This document shows, one piece after another, positions 25,281 through 35,089 of a stretch of 64,000 bases of DNA. Where the stretch lies: contig JAFKGI010000003.1 of the NCBI GenBank assembly GCA_017307785.1, positions 62,001-126,000 on the forward strand, written 5' to 3'. The DNA is from Vulcanimicrobiota bacterium (lineage in GTDB: Bacteria > Vulcanimicrobiota > Xenobia > Xenobiales > JADMJV01). The notes beneath the pieces were generated by a model, which ran no database searches, had not been told where the DNA came from, and saw only the letters and a list, made by a program, of their open reading frames with translations. The translations under genes were made by a program, and so were the position numbers. Position 1 is the stretch's first letter. Each line of letters starts with the position of its first letter.

Positions 25281-26380
25281 TGAATCTGCAAATTCCGAGC
25301 GTCGGCGTGGTGGAGCAACACGTCCACCTGGGGGGAGCGGTGCCCATTCATCGCCTCTACGAAGCAGCCGTGGACCGCGGCATTCGCCTGCCCGTGCAAA
25401 GTTATCACGAGTTCGCCAACTTGCTGCACCGCCGTCGCGATAACTCCGGCACCTTGGAGCGCTACCTGGAGATTTACGAAGTCGCCGAGCGCATCCAGAG
25501 CGGCCCTCAGGCCGTCCGCGAAAGCGTGCTGGTGGCGCTCAACGGTGCCGCTCGCACGGGTGGTTCGCTGGCCGTCGACCTGGAAGGGGAAGCCACCACC
25601 CCCGACAAGCAGCAACTGCCCATCCGCGCGCTGGAACTCCGGTTCAACCCGATGAAGCGCAACGGCAACGGGATCTGGGACCTGGACCGGGTGATGCTGG
25701 CCGCCTGTTCAGCCGTCAACGAGATCCGCACCGCCTACAAAGGCAATCTGCGCGCCGGTCTGATGGTTTGCCTGGGCCGCGACCTGCCTTTCGAAGAGAA
25801 CCTGATCCTGGCCAAAAAAGTGGCCCGCTGGTCGGAAGAAGGTCTGCCCGTGGTGGGACTGGACCTGGCCGGTCCGGAATCATCCAATTCTTTGAAAGAC
25901 CCGGCCCGGCTGGAGGAAATGGCCGAATTGTATCGGCTGGCCGGCTCCAAGGTGGGCCGCACCATTCATTGCGGCGAGACCCGAGCCATCGATCTGGAGA
26001 CCTTCCTGAGCACGGTCAAGACCCTGGAGCCCGAACGCATCGGTCACCCGCTAACGGCCGTACGAGCTTATTGCGAAGACGAGGATTCCCGTGGCCTGAA
26101 ACTCATGGCCGAACGCGGCATCACCGCCGAGCTCTGCATGCTCTCCAATCTGCTCACCGGAGCGGTACAGAGCATCGACTCTTACCGTACGATTCTCAAC
26201 GCCTTCGACCAGTTCGGCATCCGCTACACTTTCAGCACCGACGCTCCCTCTCTACAAAAGAGCACGCTGGCCGGCGAAATCGGCTCCCTGCTCCAGTCCA
26301 AGGCGGTGCGACCCGAGCAGGTCGAGCAGTCGTTTGAAACGGCCGCTCAGACCACGTTCCTCCATAGACTGGTGCACTGA
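25277..26380 (+). CDS. adenosine deaminase-like metal hydrolase
   Basis: A 367-residue amidohydrolase of the adenosine/AMP deaminase family. Metal and catalytic residues are in order: HVHLGG (His15, His17), GLDLAGPE, HCGE (zinc His and the catalytic Glu of the HAGE motif), ERIGHPL (catalytic His) and STDAP (zinc Asp). Family members deaminate adenosine, adenine or related purines; the substrate pocket cannot be judged here, and an adenosine deaminase-like role is the safest call. Translationally coupled (ATGA) to the preceding membrane protein gene. Confidence 0.9.
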   Translation: MMNLQIPSVGVVEQHVHLGGAVPIHRLYEAAVDRGIRLPVQSYHEFANLLHRRRDNSGTLERYLEIYEVAERIQSGPQAVRESVLVALNGAARTGGSLAVDLEGEATTPDKQQLPIRALELRFNPMKRNGNGIWDLDRVMLAACSAVNEIRTAYKGNLRAGLMVCLGRDLPFEENLILAKKVARWSEEGLPVVGLDLAGPESSNSLKDPARLEEMAELYRLAGSKVGRTIHCGETRAIDLETFLSTVKTLEPERIGHPLTAVRAYCEDEDSRGLKLMAERGITAELCMLSNLLTGAVQSIDSYRTILNAFDQFGIRYTFSTDAPSLQKSTLAGEIGSLLQSKAVRPEQVEQSFETAAQTTFLHRLVH

Positions 26381-26382
26381 GC

Positions 26383-27219
26383 CTACTTTTCGACCGGTAC
26401 CCAGACCTCGAGTCCGCCCTGGCCGCTGCGTCCGTCAAACTCGGGGCCATAGCGCTCGAAAAAAGGCGCATCGCTGGACTTGTAGCCGGACTGAGGCAGC
26501 CAGCGAGTGTAAATCGAATTGCAGGTATGGCGGATCAGCGAAATATGCTCATCGTGGCGAAAGACGGCGTAAGTCTGGCCTGCCGGCAGCTCGATGCTGC
26601 TCCAACCCTCCGGTAAGCCGTTTGTCGACTTCACCTCGACTCCGCACAGGTAGTCGAAAACGCCGCCTTCTTCAAAGTTGTGGCAGACGCCGTAAGCGAC
26701 CGAGCCCACCTGCTGCTCGACCTGTCCCAAATAGGGAGCGAGTCTCTGCCACTGCGAAGGGATTCCGGCGGTATCGCCCTCGTAGTGCTCGCTCAAACCG
26801 GCCACGGTCAAGGCGCGAGAGGTTTCCAGGCGCAGCGGCTGGATGTCTTTGATTTGATCGGTATTCATTCGAATTGCCTCCAATAAGCTGAGATTGCTTA
26901 CGTGACCCTGGGCACGGACGCTCTCCGGCGTCAGGCCGAACTCCTCGCGGAAGGCCCGAGTAAAGGCTTCATGGGAACCGTAGCCATGCTCGAGCGCCAG
27001 CGCCAGGATGTCGGGCGCTCCTTCCGCGAGGCGACGAGCCGCCTCGCTGAGGCGGCGCCGGCGCAAATAGGCCTTGAGAGAGAAGCCGAGAGCCATGGGA
27101 AAGGCGCGCGAGAGATAGCTGGGAGAAACTTCGCAAAGTTCAGCCAGGTCCGCCAGGCGAATTTCCTGACTGAAATGACTTTCCACATACCAAAGAGCCT
27201 TTTCCACGGGCAGAATCAC
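26383..27219 (-). CDS. AraC-family regulator with GyrI-like effector domain
   Basis: A 278-residue regulator. Residues ~1-105 are the AraC/XylS double helix-turn-helix (LADLAELCEVSPSYLSRAF, then ALEHGYGSHEAFTRAFREEFGLTPES). Residues ~120-278 are a GyrI-like small-molecule binding domain (LTVAGLSEHYEGD ... YGVCHNFEEGGVFDYLCGVEV ... YAVFRH ... FERYGPEFD ... EVWVPV), as in Rob- and BltR-like regulators that sense amphiphiles or drugs. GTG start, apparently leaderless. It lies tail to tail with the adenosine deaminase-like gene. Target genes are unknown. Confidence 0.93.
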   Translation of the reverse strand: MILPVEKALWYVESHFSQEIRLADLAELCEVSPSYLSRAFPMALGFSLKAYLRRRRLSEAARRLAEGAPDILALALEHGYGSHEAFTRAFREEFGLTPESVRAQGHVSNLSLLEAIRMNTDQIKDIQPLRLETSRALTVAGLSEHYEGDTAGIPSQWQRLAPYLGQVEQQVGSVAYGVCHNFEEGGVFDYLCGVEVKSTNGLPEGWSSIELPAGQTYAVFRHDEHISLIRHTCNSIYTRWLPQSGYKSSDAPFFERYGPEFDGRSGQGGLEVWVPVEK

Positions 27220-27225
27220 TCTAAG

Positions 27226-27231
27226 ATTATG
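27226..27231 (-). promoter_or_regulatory. -10 box of a probable leaderless promoter
   Basis: On the minus strand CATAAT ends 6 nt before the GTG of the AraC-type gene, with no Shine-Dalgarno sequence between. The -35 region does not match consensus. Confidence 0.45.
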
Positions 27232-27266
27232 CCACGGCTCTTTGGGGTGCGCTTGATTTGCGTTGC

Positions 27267-27683
27267 TCAGTCGAGATAGGTCAGGGAGCCGGTGCGGTTC
27301 TCGGCCAGCCGGCCCTGAGGGGAGTCGAGGATCTGGCGGATGTTGACCGGATCGTGCGGAACCCGGGGGCCGGGAGCAGGCTGCAGTTCCGGCGGATTGA
27401 GAAGAGTAGCGAAGTCAGTCGATAGTGCCGCAGCAGGCTGGGGAGCTGGCTGGCCCAACGGGTTGAGGGCGCTGGCGATCTCCGGGCTGGTCTTTGGAGC
27501 TTGGGGCAAAACGGGGGGCTGAAGCTCCGGCGGGTTCAGCAGCGGGGCGAAATCCTGAGGAACGGGGAACTCGGCGGGCGCCGGAACGCCCTCAGGATGG
27601 AGGGCCTTGCCGATATCGACCGGCTTGCGCGGCTGGAGCGCGCCCGTCTGGATCTGAGTGGTAAGCCTGGACAGTTGCATCAT
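27267..27683 (-). CDS. small Pro-rich protein with five repeats of a short motif
   Basis: A 138-residue protein with no signal peptide. It is built from five copies, 21-24 residues apart, of the pattern [D/E/N]-[I/F]-x-x-[A/L/I]-L-[N/H/D]-P: positions 23 (DIGKALHP), 44 (DFAPLLNP), 68 (EIASALNP), 90 (DFATLLNP) and 114 (NIRQILDS), the last copy decayed. Pro/Gln/Ala linkers separate them. This looks like a disordered chain of short helical docking motifs. Function unknown. It lies 51 nt downstream of the CheY-like gene on the same strand and may belong to the chemosensory locus. Confidence 0.7.
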   Translation of the reverse strand: MMQLSRLTTQIQTGALQPRKPVDIGKALHPEGVPAPAEFPVPQDFAPLLNPPELQPPVLPQAPKTSPEIASALNPLGQPAPQPAAALSTDFATLLNPPELQPAPGPRVPHDPVNIRQILDSPQGRLAENRTGSLTYLD

Positions 27684-27734
27684 CCAGGTCAGTTTAGCCC
27701 GGCTTCGATAAAGGCCCGATAAAAGCGCGCTTGC

Positions 27735-28085
27735 TTAGCTCAACCAGGGTTGCAAACTTTTGACAAAACTGTGGGGGTGAACCGGCTTGGCCAGGTAGCC
27801 GCTGAAACCGGCATCCTCGATCTTCTGCAGATCTTCCGCCCGCGAATGAGCCGTCACGGCCACAACCTTGAGACCGTGGGGCAGCAACTGCTCGACCACC
27901 TGAAAGCCGTTCAGACCGGGCAAACTGAGGTCGGAAAGAACCAGGTCCGGCTTGTGCTCCAGGGCCAGGCGCACGCCCTCGAGACCATCCTCGGCGGCCA
28001 GCACCGAGTATCCCTCGACCTCGAGCAGGGTGACGAACAAGTCCTGAATCAGGAGTTCGTCTTCAATGATGAGTACTGTCTTCAA
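27735..28085 (-). CDS. CheY-like response regulator (receiver only)
   Basis: A 116-residue single receiver domain. The acidic pair is in LIIEDE, the phospho-acceptor Asp is in [10 protein letters not shown], the Thr is in VVAVTAHS and the Lys is in YLAKPVHP, so it should be phosphorylatable. There is no output domain, as in CheY or Spo0F-like shuttles. It overlaps the upstream MCP gene by 4 nt and is probably phosphorylated by the hybrid CheA encoded across the divergent promoter. Confidence 0.94.
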   Translation of the reverse strand: MKTVLIIEDELLIQDLFVTLLEVEGYSVLAAEDGLEGVRLALEHKPDLVLSDLSLPGLNGFQVVEQLLPHGLKVVAVTAHSRAEDLQKIEDAGFSGYLAKPVHPHSFVKSLQPWLS

Positions 28086-29545
28086 ATAATCGAATCCAAT
28101 TGCTGGGCCGAGCCCTTGATATCCACCAGCCCCACCCTGGTCTGGGTAATACCCGCAGAAGTCTGGCGTGAACCGTTGCTCAGCGAAATCATTGCCTCGG
28201 CCACCTGACCCACGGCCATCATCTGCTGGCGCACGTTCAAAGAGGCCTGTTGGGTGCTTTCCACCACCGAATGCATGGCATTGGCGATGGATTCGAACGC
28301 TTCGGCCGTCTCATCGGTGAGTCGCCGCACTCTTTCCACCTCGGTAATGCCTTCCTCGCTGGCTTCGGCCGTGGCTCGGCTGGCCGTCTGCGTGTCGCCG
28401 ACCAGGGCGGTGATGCGCACGGCCGAGGTTTTGCTCTGCTCCGCCAGTTTGCGAATCTCGGCCGCCACCACCGCGAAGCCGCGGCCGTGCTCACCGGCGC
28501 GCGCCGCTTCGACGGCGGCGTTCAGAGCCAGCATGTTGGTCTGATTGGCCACCTCGGTGACGAACGAGGTAATGGCGCCGATCTGGCTGGTGTGCTCCTT
28601 GAGCCGGGAGATCTGCTCGGCCACGGCTCTCACCTTTTCCTCCAGGTTTTGCACACCCAACAGAGTGGCCTGGACCTTGGTGCCTCCGGCATTGGCCGTA
28701 TCTAACGAGCCGGACGCGCGGAAAAGCGCGTTCTCGGCCTGGTCGCTGACCTGGCGAAAGGAAGCGTTCAGCTCTTCGGTAGTGGTGCTGATCTCCACCA
28801 CGGCCGCAGCCTGATCGGCTGCGATGGCTTCATGTTCTTCCACGGCCGCGGACAGCTGAGCGGTGGTGGCGGCCAGCGTGTGGATCACGCGAGCGATGGA
28901 GCCGACCACGTTGCGCGACAGGTAGATCCCGCAGAAGAGGGCCGCGCCGACCACCGCCAGACCGCTCACCCAGTTGAAGAGATTCAGATCCTCGGTGGTG
29001 CGCTGAGCGCGGTTGCGGCGCTCATCGAGTAACTCTTCCTCGGCCTTGTCGATTTCCGCCAACTTGCTGCGAAAGCGGTCCATGATGTCTTTGCCCCGGT
29101 CGGAGAGCACCAGTTGCTTGCACTCCTGCTCCTTGCCGGCTTTGCGCAACTCGATGGTTTCTCGGAGTTCCGCGAGCTTGGCTTCAATCAAAGGCTCCAG
29201 TTGGCTGACGCGCTCGTGCTGAGCTGCATCCACGATCATCACCTGCATCTGCTCGATGGCCTTAGGAAGCTCCACGACTGCGTTGTTGTAGGGGTCCAGG
29301 TAGTGATCTCGGCCCGTGTAAACATAGCCACGCTGCCCCGTCTCGGCGTCCAACATCAGCTTATCGACTTGACGGAGAGCCAGCTCGATGCGGAACGTCC
29401 GCTCCACCAATTTGGCGTCGGATTGCATTCGTCCGGTGACGTAGGCGGTTCCAAAAGTACTGGCCAACACCAGTGCTACAATAGTTCCAAAGACCCACTT
29501 GACGGTGGGCCCGAGGCGCAAGCCTGAGCGTGTTTTTAGGCTCAT
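28082..29545 (-). CDS. methyl-accepting chemotaxis protein with CHASE3-type sensor
   Basis: A 487-residue chemoreceptor. An N-terminal membrane segment (~16-36) is followed by a periplasmic helical domain of CHASE3 type ([29 protein letters not shown]) to ~185 and a second membrane segment (~192-212). The cytoplasmic signalling coiled coil carries the conserved hairpin tip ([47 protein letters not shown]). A recognisable HAMP domain is short or missing. Stop overlaps the CheY-like start. It is divergent from cheR, giving a complete receptor-to-kinase locus. Confidence 0.94.
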   Translation of the reverse strand: MSLKTRSGLRLGPTVKWVFGTIVALVLASTFGTAYVTGRMQSDAKLVERTFRIELALRQVDKLMLDAETGQRGYVYTGRDHYLDPYNNAVVELPKAIEQMQVMIVDAAQHERVSQLEPLIEAKLAELRETIELRKAGKEQECKQLVLSDRGKDIMDRFRSKLAEIDKAEEELLDERRNRAQRTTEDLNLFNWVSGLAVVGAALFCGIYLSRNVVGSIARVIHTLAATTAQLSAAVEEHEAIAADQAAAVVEISTTTEELNASFRQVSDQAENALFRASGSLDTANAGGTKVQATLLGVQNLEEKVRAVAEQISRLKEHTSQIGAITSFVTEVANQTNMLALNAAVEAARAGEHGRGFAVVAAEIRKLAEQSKTSAVRITALVGDTQTASRATAEASEEGITEVERVRRLTDETAEAFESIANAMHSVVESTQQASLNVRQQMMAVGQVAEAMISLSNGSRQTSAGITQTRVGLVDIKGSAQQLDSII

Positions 29546-29626
29546 AAAAAGTGATTTTCTCCGAGGATCTTCAATATCTTGCCCGAGGAGGAAACTATCC
29601 TTAGACAGAAACTGGACAACACTCTT

Positions 29627-30883
29627 ATGTTATCGGCTGGTGAGGAACTTTCTGGAGGGGACCGCTACCAGGGTTTGCGACACCTGGTCTCCTCAAGGTT
29701 GGCCTTAGACCTTTCCCGTCGGAGTCCGCGTTCGATTGCGGAAATTTTTAGCGCCCAGGCCGATCACCACAATTGCTCGCTGGCCGACTACCAGCGCATG
29801 CTGGAGCTGGAGAAGGAAGACGGACCGGTTTGGGCTCGCCTGATCGACGATTTGACCATTGCCGAGACCTATTTCTTCCGAGACACCGGCCAGATGGAAC
29901 TGCTCCGTCACGAGCTCTTTCCCCGGTTGCTGCGAGAAGCGGAAAACCGGCCTCTGCGGGTCTGGAGCGCGGGCTGCTCGACCGGCGAGGAGCCTTATTC
30001 GCTGGCCATCCTGCTGGACGAGCTCAAGCCGAAAAACGGAGCTCAGGTTTCCGGGACCGACGTCAATCAGGCCGTTCTGCAGGCCGCCCGGGCCGGACTC
30101 TATCGGGAGCGCTCGCTGCGCAGCACTCCCCCACTGATTCGCCAGAATTACTTTATCCAGCGCAAAGACGCCTGGGAATTGCTGCCGCGCATCCGCGACC
30201 GGGTGGGCTTCTGGCCGGAAAATCTGGCCCGACCTAGCGTCAGTCCACGCACCGGCCTGGATCTGATCGTGTGCCGCAACGTCCTGATCTATTTCGAGAG
30301 GGCCCTGATCGCTTCGGTCTTGGAGCGCTTCATGCGCAGTCTGCGGCCCGGCGGCTTTTTGCTGACCGGCCACGGGGAGCTCCAGGGCATCGAGAATCTG
30401 CCGCTGGACGTCTGTTCCTTCGAAAATTCGATCGTCTACCAACGTCCTCAGCGCGTGCTGCCGACCCTGACCCCTTCTCCCAATTTACCCAAGCCGGTGA
30501 CGGAAAAGCGCACGCCCATCGACCTGGCCACCCTGGTTCAACAGTGCCTGCGCGAAGCGGACTACGCCCGAGGTCGCGCGGCCTGCCAGCGAGCGGCTCG
30601 GGAAAAGCCTTTGGAAGTCATGCCCCGTTTTTGGGAAGCTCGCCTGGCTCGCTCTCAAGGACGCTGGTCGGAAGCCCGCGAGCTTCTCTCCAAGGCCCTT
30701 TATCTAGACCCTGATCACGGCCCGAGTTTACTGGAAATGGCGCTGGTCCATATTCACGAGGGTGACGTGCGCAAAGCTCGCAAGCTTCGCAAAGTCGGAA
30801 TGGACTGTCTGACTCGGGGGCGCCAAGATTTCCAAGATACGCTGGCGGAACTGGAGCATCGGCTGGGGAAGACCGGCGAGTGA
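29627..30883 (+). CDS. cheR: CheR methyltransferase with TPR-like C-terminus
   Basis: A ~418-residue MCP glutamate methyltransferase using SAM. The N-terminal helical domain is followed by the SAM fold ([63 protein letters not shown]). The C-terminal ~130 residues form TPR-like helices ([41 protein letters not shown]), as in WspC/FrzF-type proteins of non-flagellar systems. The start is unsure: the ATG at 29627 lacks an SD, a TTG at 29579 is in frame, and a perfect AGGAGG (29585-29590) is followed 6 nt later by an in-frame ATC. Coupled to cheW by GTGA. Confidence 0.92.
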   Translation: MLSAGEELSGGDRYQGLRHLVSSRLALDLSRRSPRSIAEIFSAQADHHNCSLADYQRMLELEKEDGPVWARLIDDLTIAETYFFRDTGQMELLRHELFPRLLREAENRPLRVWSAGCSTGEEPYSLAILLDELKPKNGAQVSGTDVNQAVLQAARAGLYRERSLRSTPPLIRQNYFIQRKDAWELLPRIRDRVGFWPENLARPSVSPRTGLDLIVCRNVLIYFERALIASVLERFMRSLRPGGFLLTGHGELQGIENLPLDVCSFENSIVYQRPQRVLPTLTPSPNLPKPVTEKRTPIDLATLVQQCLREADYARGRAACQRAAREKPLEVMPRFWEARLARSQGRWSEARELLSKALYLDPDHGPSLLEMALVHIHEGDVRKARKLRKVGMDCLTRGRQDFQDTLAELEHRLGKTGE

Positions 30884-31845
30884 AACGCTACGTGTTGACC
30901 CGAGTCGCGGATTTTCTGTTCGCGATCGAGGCGGATCTGGTGCTGGAAATCCTGGAAATGCCCTGGCTGAGCCGTTGGCCGGGCAGTCCGGATGCCGTAT
31001 TGGGCATGGTCGACTACCGAGGCAACCCCTCTCCCGTGTTGGACCTTTCCAAGCGAATGGGTGGACCCGCCTCCAAGCCGGTGCTGTCTTCTCAGCTCCT
31101 GTTCTTCCGTTCCGCCCAAGGTGCGGCCGCCTTGTTGGTGGACGACAGCAGCGACCTGGTGGAGTTGGAAGATCGGGCTCATCACCCTTTCCAGCCGGGC
31201 AGCCATCCGGGGCTACTGGATCGTGCCGCACCGTTCGTCAAGGAACTGGTGACCGTGGGCGACCAGGTGGCCCTGATCCTGGACGCCAGGCGGTTGATCG
31301 ACTTCCGCCTGGACCCGCCGGCGGACGCCGAAAGCTCCCCTCCCTTCGCCCACTTTACCCCCGAGCAACGGGCCATCCTGGGAGAACGTGCTCGCACTCT
31401 GGCTCACAAGCCCGAAGACGCTACGGCTCGCCGCACTCTCAACGTGGTGGTGCTACGCCTGGGCCAGGAGCGCTTCGCCCTGGATGTGACGGCCATCGCC
31501 GAACTGATTCGCAGCGCCCCGGTGACCCCGCTGCCCGGAGGTCCCTCTCACCTGTTGGGATTGATTTACCACCGTGGCGGCTTGATGCGCCTGGTGGACA
31601 TTCGCCAGCAGTTGGGGCTCCCGATTCCGGGGCCGGAACTGGCCGAAGTGGTGGTTCTCAACGGCGAGGGCATGCTCACAGGCATCGGGGTCGACGCCAT
31701 CGAGTCGGTGGTTTCGCTGGCGCCGGACGATTTTCAACCGCACAGCAGCGGCGACGGTAATTTGCCCAGCCTGGGAAGCCTGTCCTTCCAGGGCAGCTGG
31801 CTCACTCTGCTGGACCTCGAGCGTTTGCAGGTACGAGAATCTTGA
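30880..31845 (+). CDS. double CheW-domain coupling protein
   Basis: A 321-residue protein with two CheW-like SH3-pair domains: ~1-145 (YVLTRVADFLFAIEADLVLEILEM ... VLGMVDYRGNPSPVLDLSKRMG) and ~185-318 (VVVLRLGQERFALDVTAIAELIRSAPVTPLPGGPSHLLGLIYHRGGLMRLVDIRQQLG). It links receptors to CheA. Two fused CheW domains are less usual than single ones and could bridge two receptor or kinase contacts. GTG start overlapping the cheR stop; its own stop overlaps the TTG of cheA. Confidence 0.92.
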   Translation: MKRYVLTRVADFLFAIEADLVLEILEMPWLSRWPGSPDAVLGMVDYRGNPSPVLDLSKRMGGPASKPVLSSQLLFFRSAQGAAALLVDDSSDLVELEDRAHHPFQPGSHPGLLDRAAPFVKELVTVGDQVALILDARRLIDFRLDPPADAESSPPFAHFTPEQRAILGERARTLAHKPEDATARRTLNVVVLRLGQERFALDVTAIAELIRSAPVTPLPGGPSHLLGLIYHRGGLMRLVDIRQQLGLPIPGPELAEVVVLNGEGMLTGIGVDAIESVVSLAPDDFQPHSSGDGNLPSLGSLSFQGSWLTLLDLERLQVRES

Positions 31846-34064
31846 GAATTGACGACGAAGAGCTGCGCGGCATTTTCCAGGCCGAGGGCGGTGAGAGCCT
31901 GGAGAAACTGGAACAGGGTCTGCTGGCCCTGGAAGCACGACCCGACGACTCCGAGCTGATCGAAAGCGTTTTTCGTGTAGCCCATTCGCTCAAGGGTTCC
32001 GCCGGCATGCTGGGAGTCAGCTCGATCGAGTTGCTGGCTCATCAGTTCGAAGATATTCTCGACAACGCCCGCCGCGGGCGCTCTCCCCTGACGTCGGCCG
32101 TGGCCGACCAGCTCTACCAGGCGCTCGACAGCATGCGAGCCCTGCTCAACGAAGCCATTACCGGCCAATCCTCGGGCATCGACCTGCGGGCTTTGCTGGA
32201 AAGCTTGAAGGCGCCGCCCATCCCCAGAGCTCCCAAACCGGCCTCCGCCGCTCCTAAAGTGGAGGTTCCCCCACCGGTGGTCGAGGCCACGCCGCCTCCG
32301 CCAAATCCGGTGCCGGTAGCAGCGCCTACCCCCCCGCCGCCCACGCCCAGTGCAGCGGTGGAAACGCCAAGCGTGCGCGTGGAACCCAGCTCTCATACCA
32401 TTCGCGTCGATACCCAACGCCTCGACCGTTTACTCGAGAAGGTGGGCGACCTGGTGGTCACCACCGCCCGCGCGGGCCTGCGCCAGAGCGAAGTGGAGCG
32501 CCTCCGCGAGCTATTGGAACAGTGGCAGCGCGAGTGGCGCATTCGTTCCTCGGTCAGCCCGGCCGAAGAGCAAGAGCGCCAGCGCGACGGACTGCGTCTG
32601 GCTCAGTTCGGCGACGCTCTGGAAGTGCTGGCCCGCAATCTGGAGGACGATCACGCCCGCCTGGCCGGCATTACCGACCAGTTGCGCGACGAAATTCAGG
32701 AAGTTCGCCTGTTACCTTTGTCGGGAACCTTCAACCTGTTCCCGCGCCTGGTTCGCGATCTGGCCCAGCAGGAAGGCAAAGAGATCTCGCTGGTGCTGGA
32801 AGGCGGAGAAACCACCGCCGACCGACGGCTGCTCGAGAGTCTCAAAGACCCGCTTGTGCATCTGATGCGCAACGCCATCGACCATGGGGTGGAAAGGCCA
32901 GAAGCTCGCCGCGCGGCCGGCAAGCCGGGTCAGGCGTCCATCCATCTGCGGGCCTCTCGCCAGGCCACCATGCTGCAGTTGGAGTTGAGCGATGACGGAG
33001 CCGGCCTGGATTTGGCGGCCATTTCCCGGCGCGCCGTAGAGCAAGGGCTGCGCACCTCGGAGCAACTTTCGCGAGCCAGCGCGGCCGAAATCAGCTCGTT
33101 GATCTTTGCTCCGGGTTTTTCCACGCGAACTCAGGTTTCCGACCTCTCCGGCCGTGGGACCGGCCTGGACGCGGTGCGTACTTCGGTGGAAGCACTCAAC
33201 GGCACGGTCGAACTGGAATCCCGTCCCGGGGCGGGCACGACCTTCCGCTTACGAGTCCCGCTCACGGTTTCCACCACCTCGGTGATGGTTTGCCGCGAGG
33301 GCGGCCATCTCTATGCGATCCCTCTGGCAGGCGTGGACCGGACCGTGGACGTGGACGCCACCGGCATTCTGCCCGTCGAGGGCCGGGCCAACCTCGATTT
33401 GGACGGCGCACCGGTGCCGCTTTCCTCGCTGGCCGTCATTCTGGGTCACGCCGACAGTCCCACTTCCACTGCCTGCGTGATCTTGCGCGAGCAGAACCGC
33501 CGCTGCGGATTCGTCACCCGCCAACTGATCGGGGTCATGGAGTTGGTGGTCAAACCGCTGCAGGAAAGTCCGCTAGTGCTCGGAGCCTCGATTCTCCCAG
33601 AAGGAAGCATCTGTCTGCTGCTCAACCCCGGGGAGCTCTTGCGGCGCTCCCGCGACCACGCTTTCTCGCTGGGCCTGAACCGGGAAACCGCGCCGGCCCT
33701 CGGCAAGCGGATTCTGCTGGCCGAGGATTCCCCCACCATGCGCAACTTCGAGCGCAAGATTCTAGAGGCGGCTGGATATTCAGTTCAAATGACACGGGAT
33801 GGACAGGAGGCCTGGGAGCGCCTCCAGGGCGAAGCGTTCGACGCAGTGGTTTCAGATATCGAAATGCCCCACCTTTCCGGCCTGGAGTTGACGCGTCGCC
33901 TGAGGGGTCTGGCGCGTTACAGCGAAGTGCCGATCATCCTGGTCACTTCGTTGAGTTCGGATAGCGATCGACAGGCCGGCCTGGAAGCCGGCGCCAGCGC
34001 TTATCTGAGTAAGTCCTCGATCGAGTCCGGCTCCTTGATCCGTTGCCTGGAGCGTCTGCTTTGA
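31842..34064 (+). CDS. cheA: hybrid CheA histidine kinase with C-terminal receiver
   Basis: A 740-residue kinase. Domains: Hpt (1-~115) with phospho-acceptor His48 in AHSLKGSAGML; Pro-rich linker; dimerisation helices (~190-270); HATPase (~275-460) with LVHLMRNAIDHGVERPEARRAAGKP, SDDGAGLD and GRGTGLDAV; CheW-like domain (~465-600); receiver (~615-740) with ILLAEDS, VVSDIEMP and the following T/K region. The TTG start forms a TTGA overlap with the CheW gene. A receiver fused to CheA may act as a phosphate sink, as in Frz/Wsp-type systems. Confidence 0.95.
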   Translation: MRIDDEELRGIFQAEGGESLEKLEQGLLALEARPDDSELIESVFRVAHSLKGSAGMLGVSSIELLAHQFEDILDNARRGRSPLTSAVADQLYQALDSMRALLNEAITGQSSGIDLRALLESLKAPPIPRAPKPASAAPKVEVPPPVVEATPPPPNPVPVAAPTPPPPTPSAAVETPSVRVEPSSHTIRVDTQRLDRLLEKVGDLVVTTARAGLRQSEVERLRELLEQWQREWRIRSSVSPAEEQERQRDGLRLAQFGDALEVLARNLEDDHARLAGITDQLRDEIQEVRLLPLSGTFNLFPRLVRDLAQQEGKEISLVLEGGETTADRRLLESLKDPLVHLMRNAIDHGVERPEARRAAGKPGQASIHLRASRQATMLQLELSDDGAGLDLAAISRRAVEQGLRTSEQLSRASAAEISSLIFAPGFSTRTQVSDLSGRGTGLDAVRTSVEALNGTVELESRPGAGTTFRLRVPLTVSTTSVMVCREGGHLYAIPLAGVDRTVDVDATGILPVEGRANLDLDGAPVPLSSLAVILGHADSPTSTACVILREQNRRCGFVTRQLIGVMELVVKPLQESPLVLGASILPEGSICLLLNPGELLRRSRDHAFSLGLNRETAPALGKRILLAEDSPTMRNFERKILEAAGYSVQMTRDGQEAWERLQGEAFDAVVSDIEMPHLSGLELTRRLRGLARYSEVPIILVTSLSSDSDRQAGLEAGASAYLSKSSIESGSLIRCLERLL

Positions 34065-35089
34065 TCCGAATCCTACTGGTGGATCGCACCGCGACCGGCG
34101 TAGAGAACCTGCGCCGCAGCCTGCTGGACGCGACCGACATGCAGATCGTGGGTAGCGCCACCTCCAGCTCCGCCGCCCTCGACCTGCTGCGCAAGCTCAA
34201 TCCATCTGTTGTTTGCGTAGATTTGGGCATGCCCCCGGTTGACGGTGCCAGCCTGACCCACAAAATTATGTCCGAGAAACCCACTCCCGTGCTGGGTCTT
34301 TCCGACATCCATGACCGAGATTCCGCCTTCCAGCTGATTCAAGACGGCGCTCTGGACGTGCTCCAGAAAAATAGCTCCGGTCCCGTGTTGGCGGCCAAGA
34401 TCCGCGTGGCTGCGGGAGTCAAAATGTTTTCCCGCCGCCCCTCCAACTCCAGGCCGGTGGCCCCCGCTCCCCAACAGGCTCCCGCCTCGCTGGTTCGCTC
34501 CCCGCGCCTGCTGGCCGTCGGGGCCTCGACCGGTGGTCCTCAGGCACTGCAGCAGTTGCTGCTGGGACTGGGCTCCAATTTCCCCCTGCCCATTCTCTGC
34601 GTGCAGCACATTAGCTCGGGTTTTCTGGAAGGAATGGTCAGCTGGCTGAGCGGACGCACACGCTTGCGTGTCAAACTGGCGGAAGCCGGCGAGCGTCCCC
34701 GTCCCGGCACGGTCTACTTCGCCCCCGAGGAATTTCATCTATCGCTGGACTCGTCCGGCTGTATTGAGCTGGATCCGGGCGAGCGAGTGGATGGGCACCG
34801 TCCTTCGGCCACCGTGCTCTTCAACGCCGCCGCTCGAGCCTTTGGCGCTTCCGCCATCGGAGTGCTTTTGACCGGAATGGGCGCCGATGGAGCCGAAGGG
34901 CTTCTGGCACTGCATCGCACCGGGGCTTTGACTCTGGCCCAGGACGAGCAGTCCTCGGTGGTCTTCGGAATGGCGCGCAAAGCGGTCGAACTGGGCGCCG
35001 TTCGGCAGGTATTGCCCCTGGAGGAGATAAGCGCCCACTTGCTGGCAGCCGTTGGACTGCCCGAGAAGGAGAAAAAGAAGCGGTTTTGA
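34061..35089 (+). CDS. cheB: CheB protein-glutamate methylesterase/deamidase
   Basis: A 342-residue CheB. The receiver (1-~120) has Asp54 in VCVDLGMP; a Pro-rich linker follows. The esterase domain has the catalytic triad Ser156 (VGASTGGPQAL), His183 (VQHISSGF) and Asp in LLTGMGADGAEGL. It removes methyl groups from the MCP, opposing CheR. TTG start inside a TTGA overlap with cheA; its stop overlaps the next TTG. Confidence 0.95.
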   Translation: MIRILLVDRTATGVENLRRSLLDATDMQIVGSATSSSAALDLLRKLNPSVVCVDLGMPPVDGASLTHKIMSEKPTPVLGLSDIHDRDSAFQLIQDGALDVLQKNSSGPVLAAKIRVAAGVKMFSRRPSNSRPVAPAPQQAPASLVRSPRLLAVGASTGGPQALQQLLLGLGSNFPLPILCVQHISSGFLEGMVSWLSGRTRLRVKLAEAGERPRPGTVYFAPEEFHLSLDSSGCIELDPGERVDGHRPSATVLFNAAARAFGASAIGVLLTGMGADGAEGLLALHRTGALTLAQDEQSSVVFGMARKAVELGAVRQVLPLEEISAHLLAAVGLPEKEKKKRF

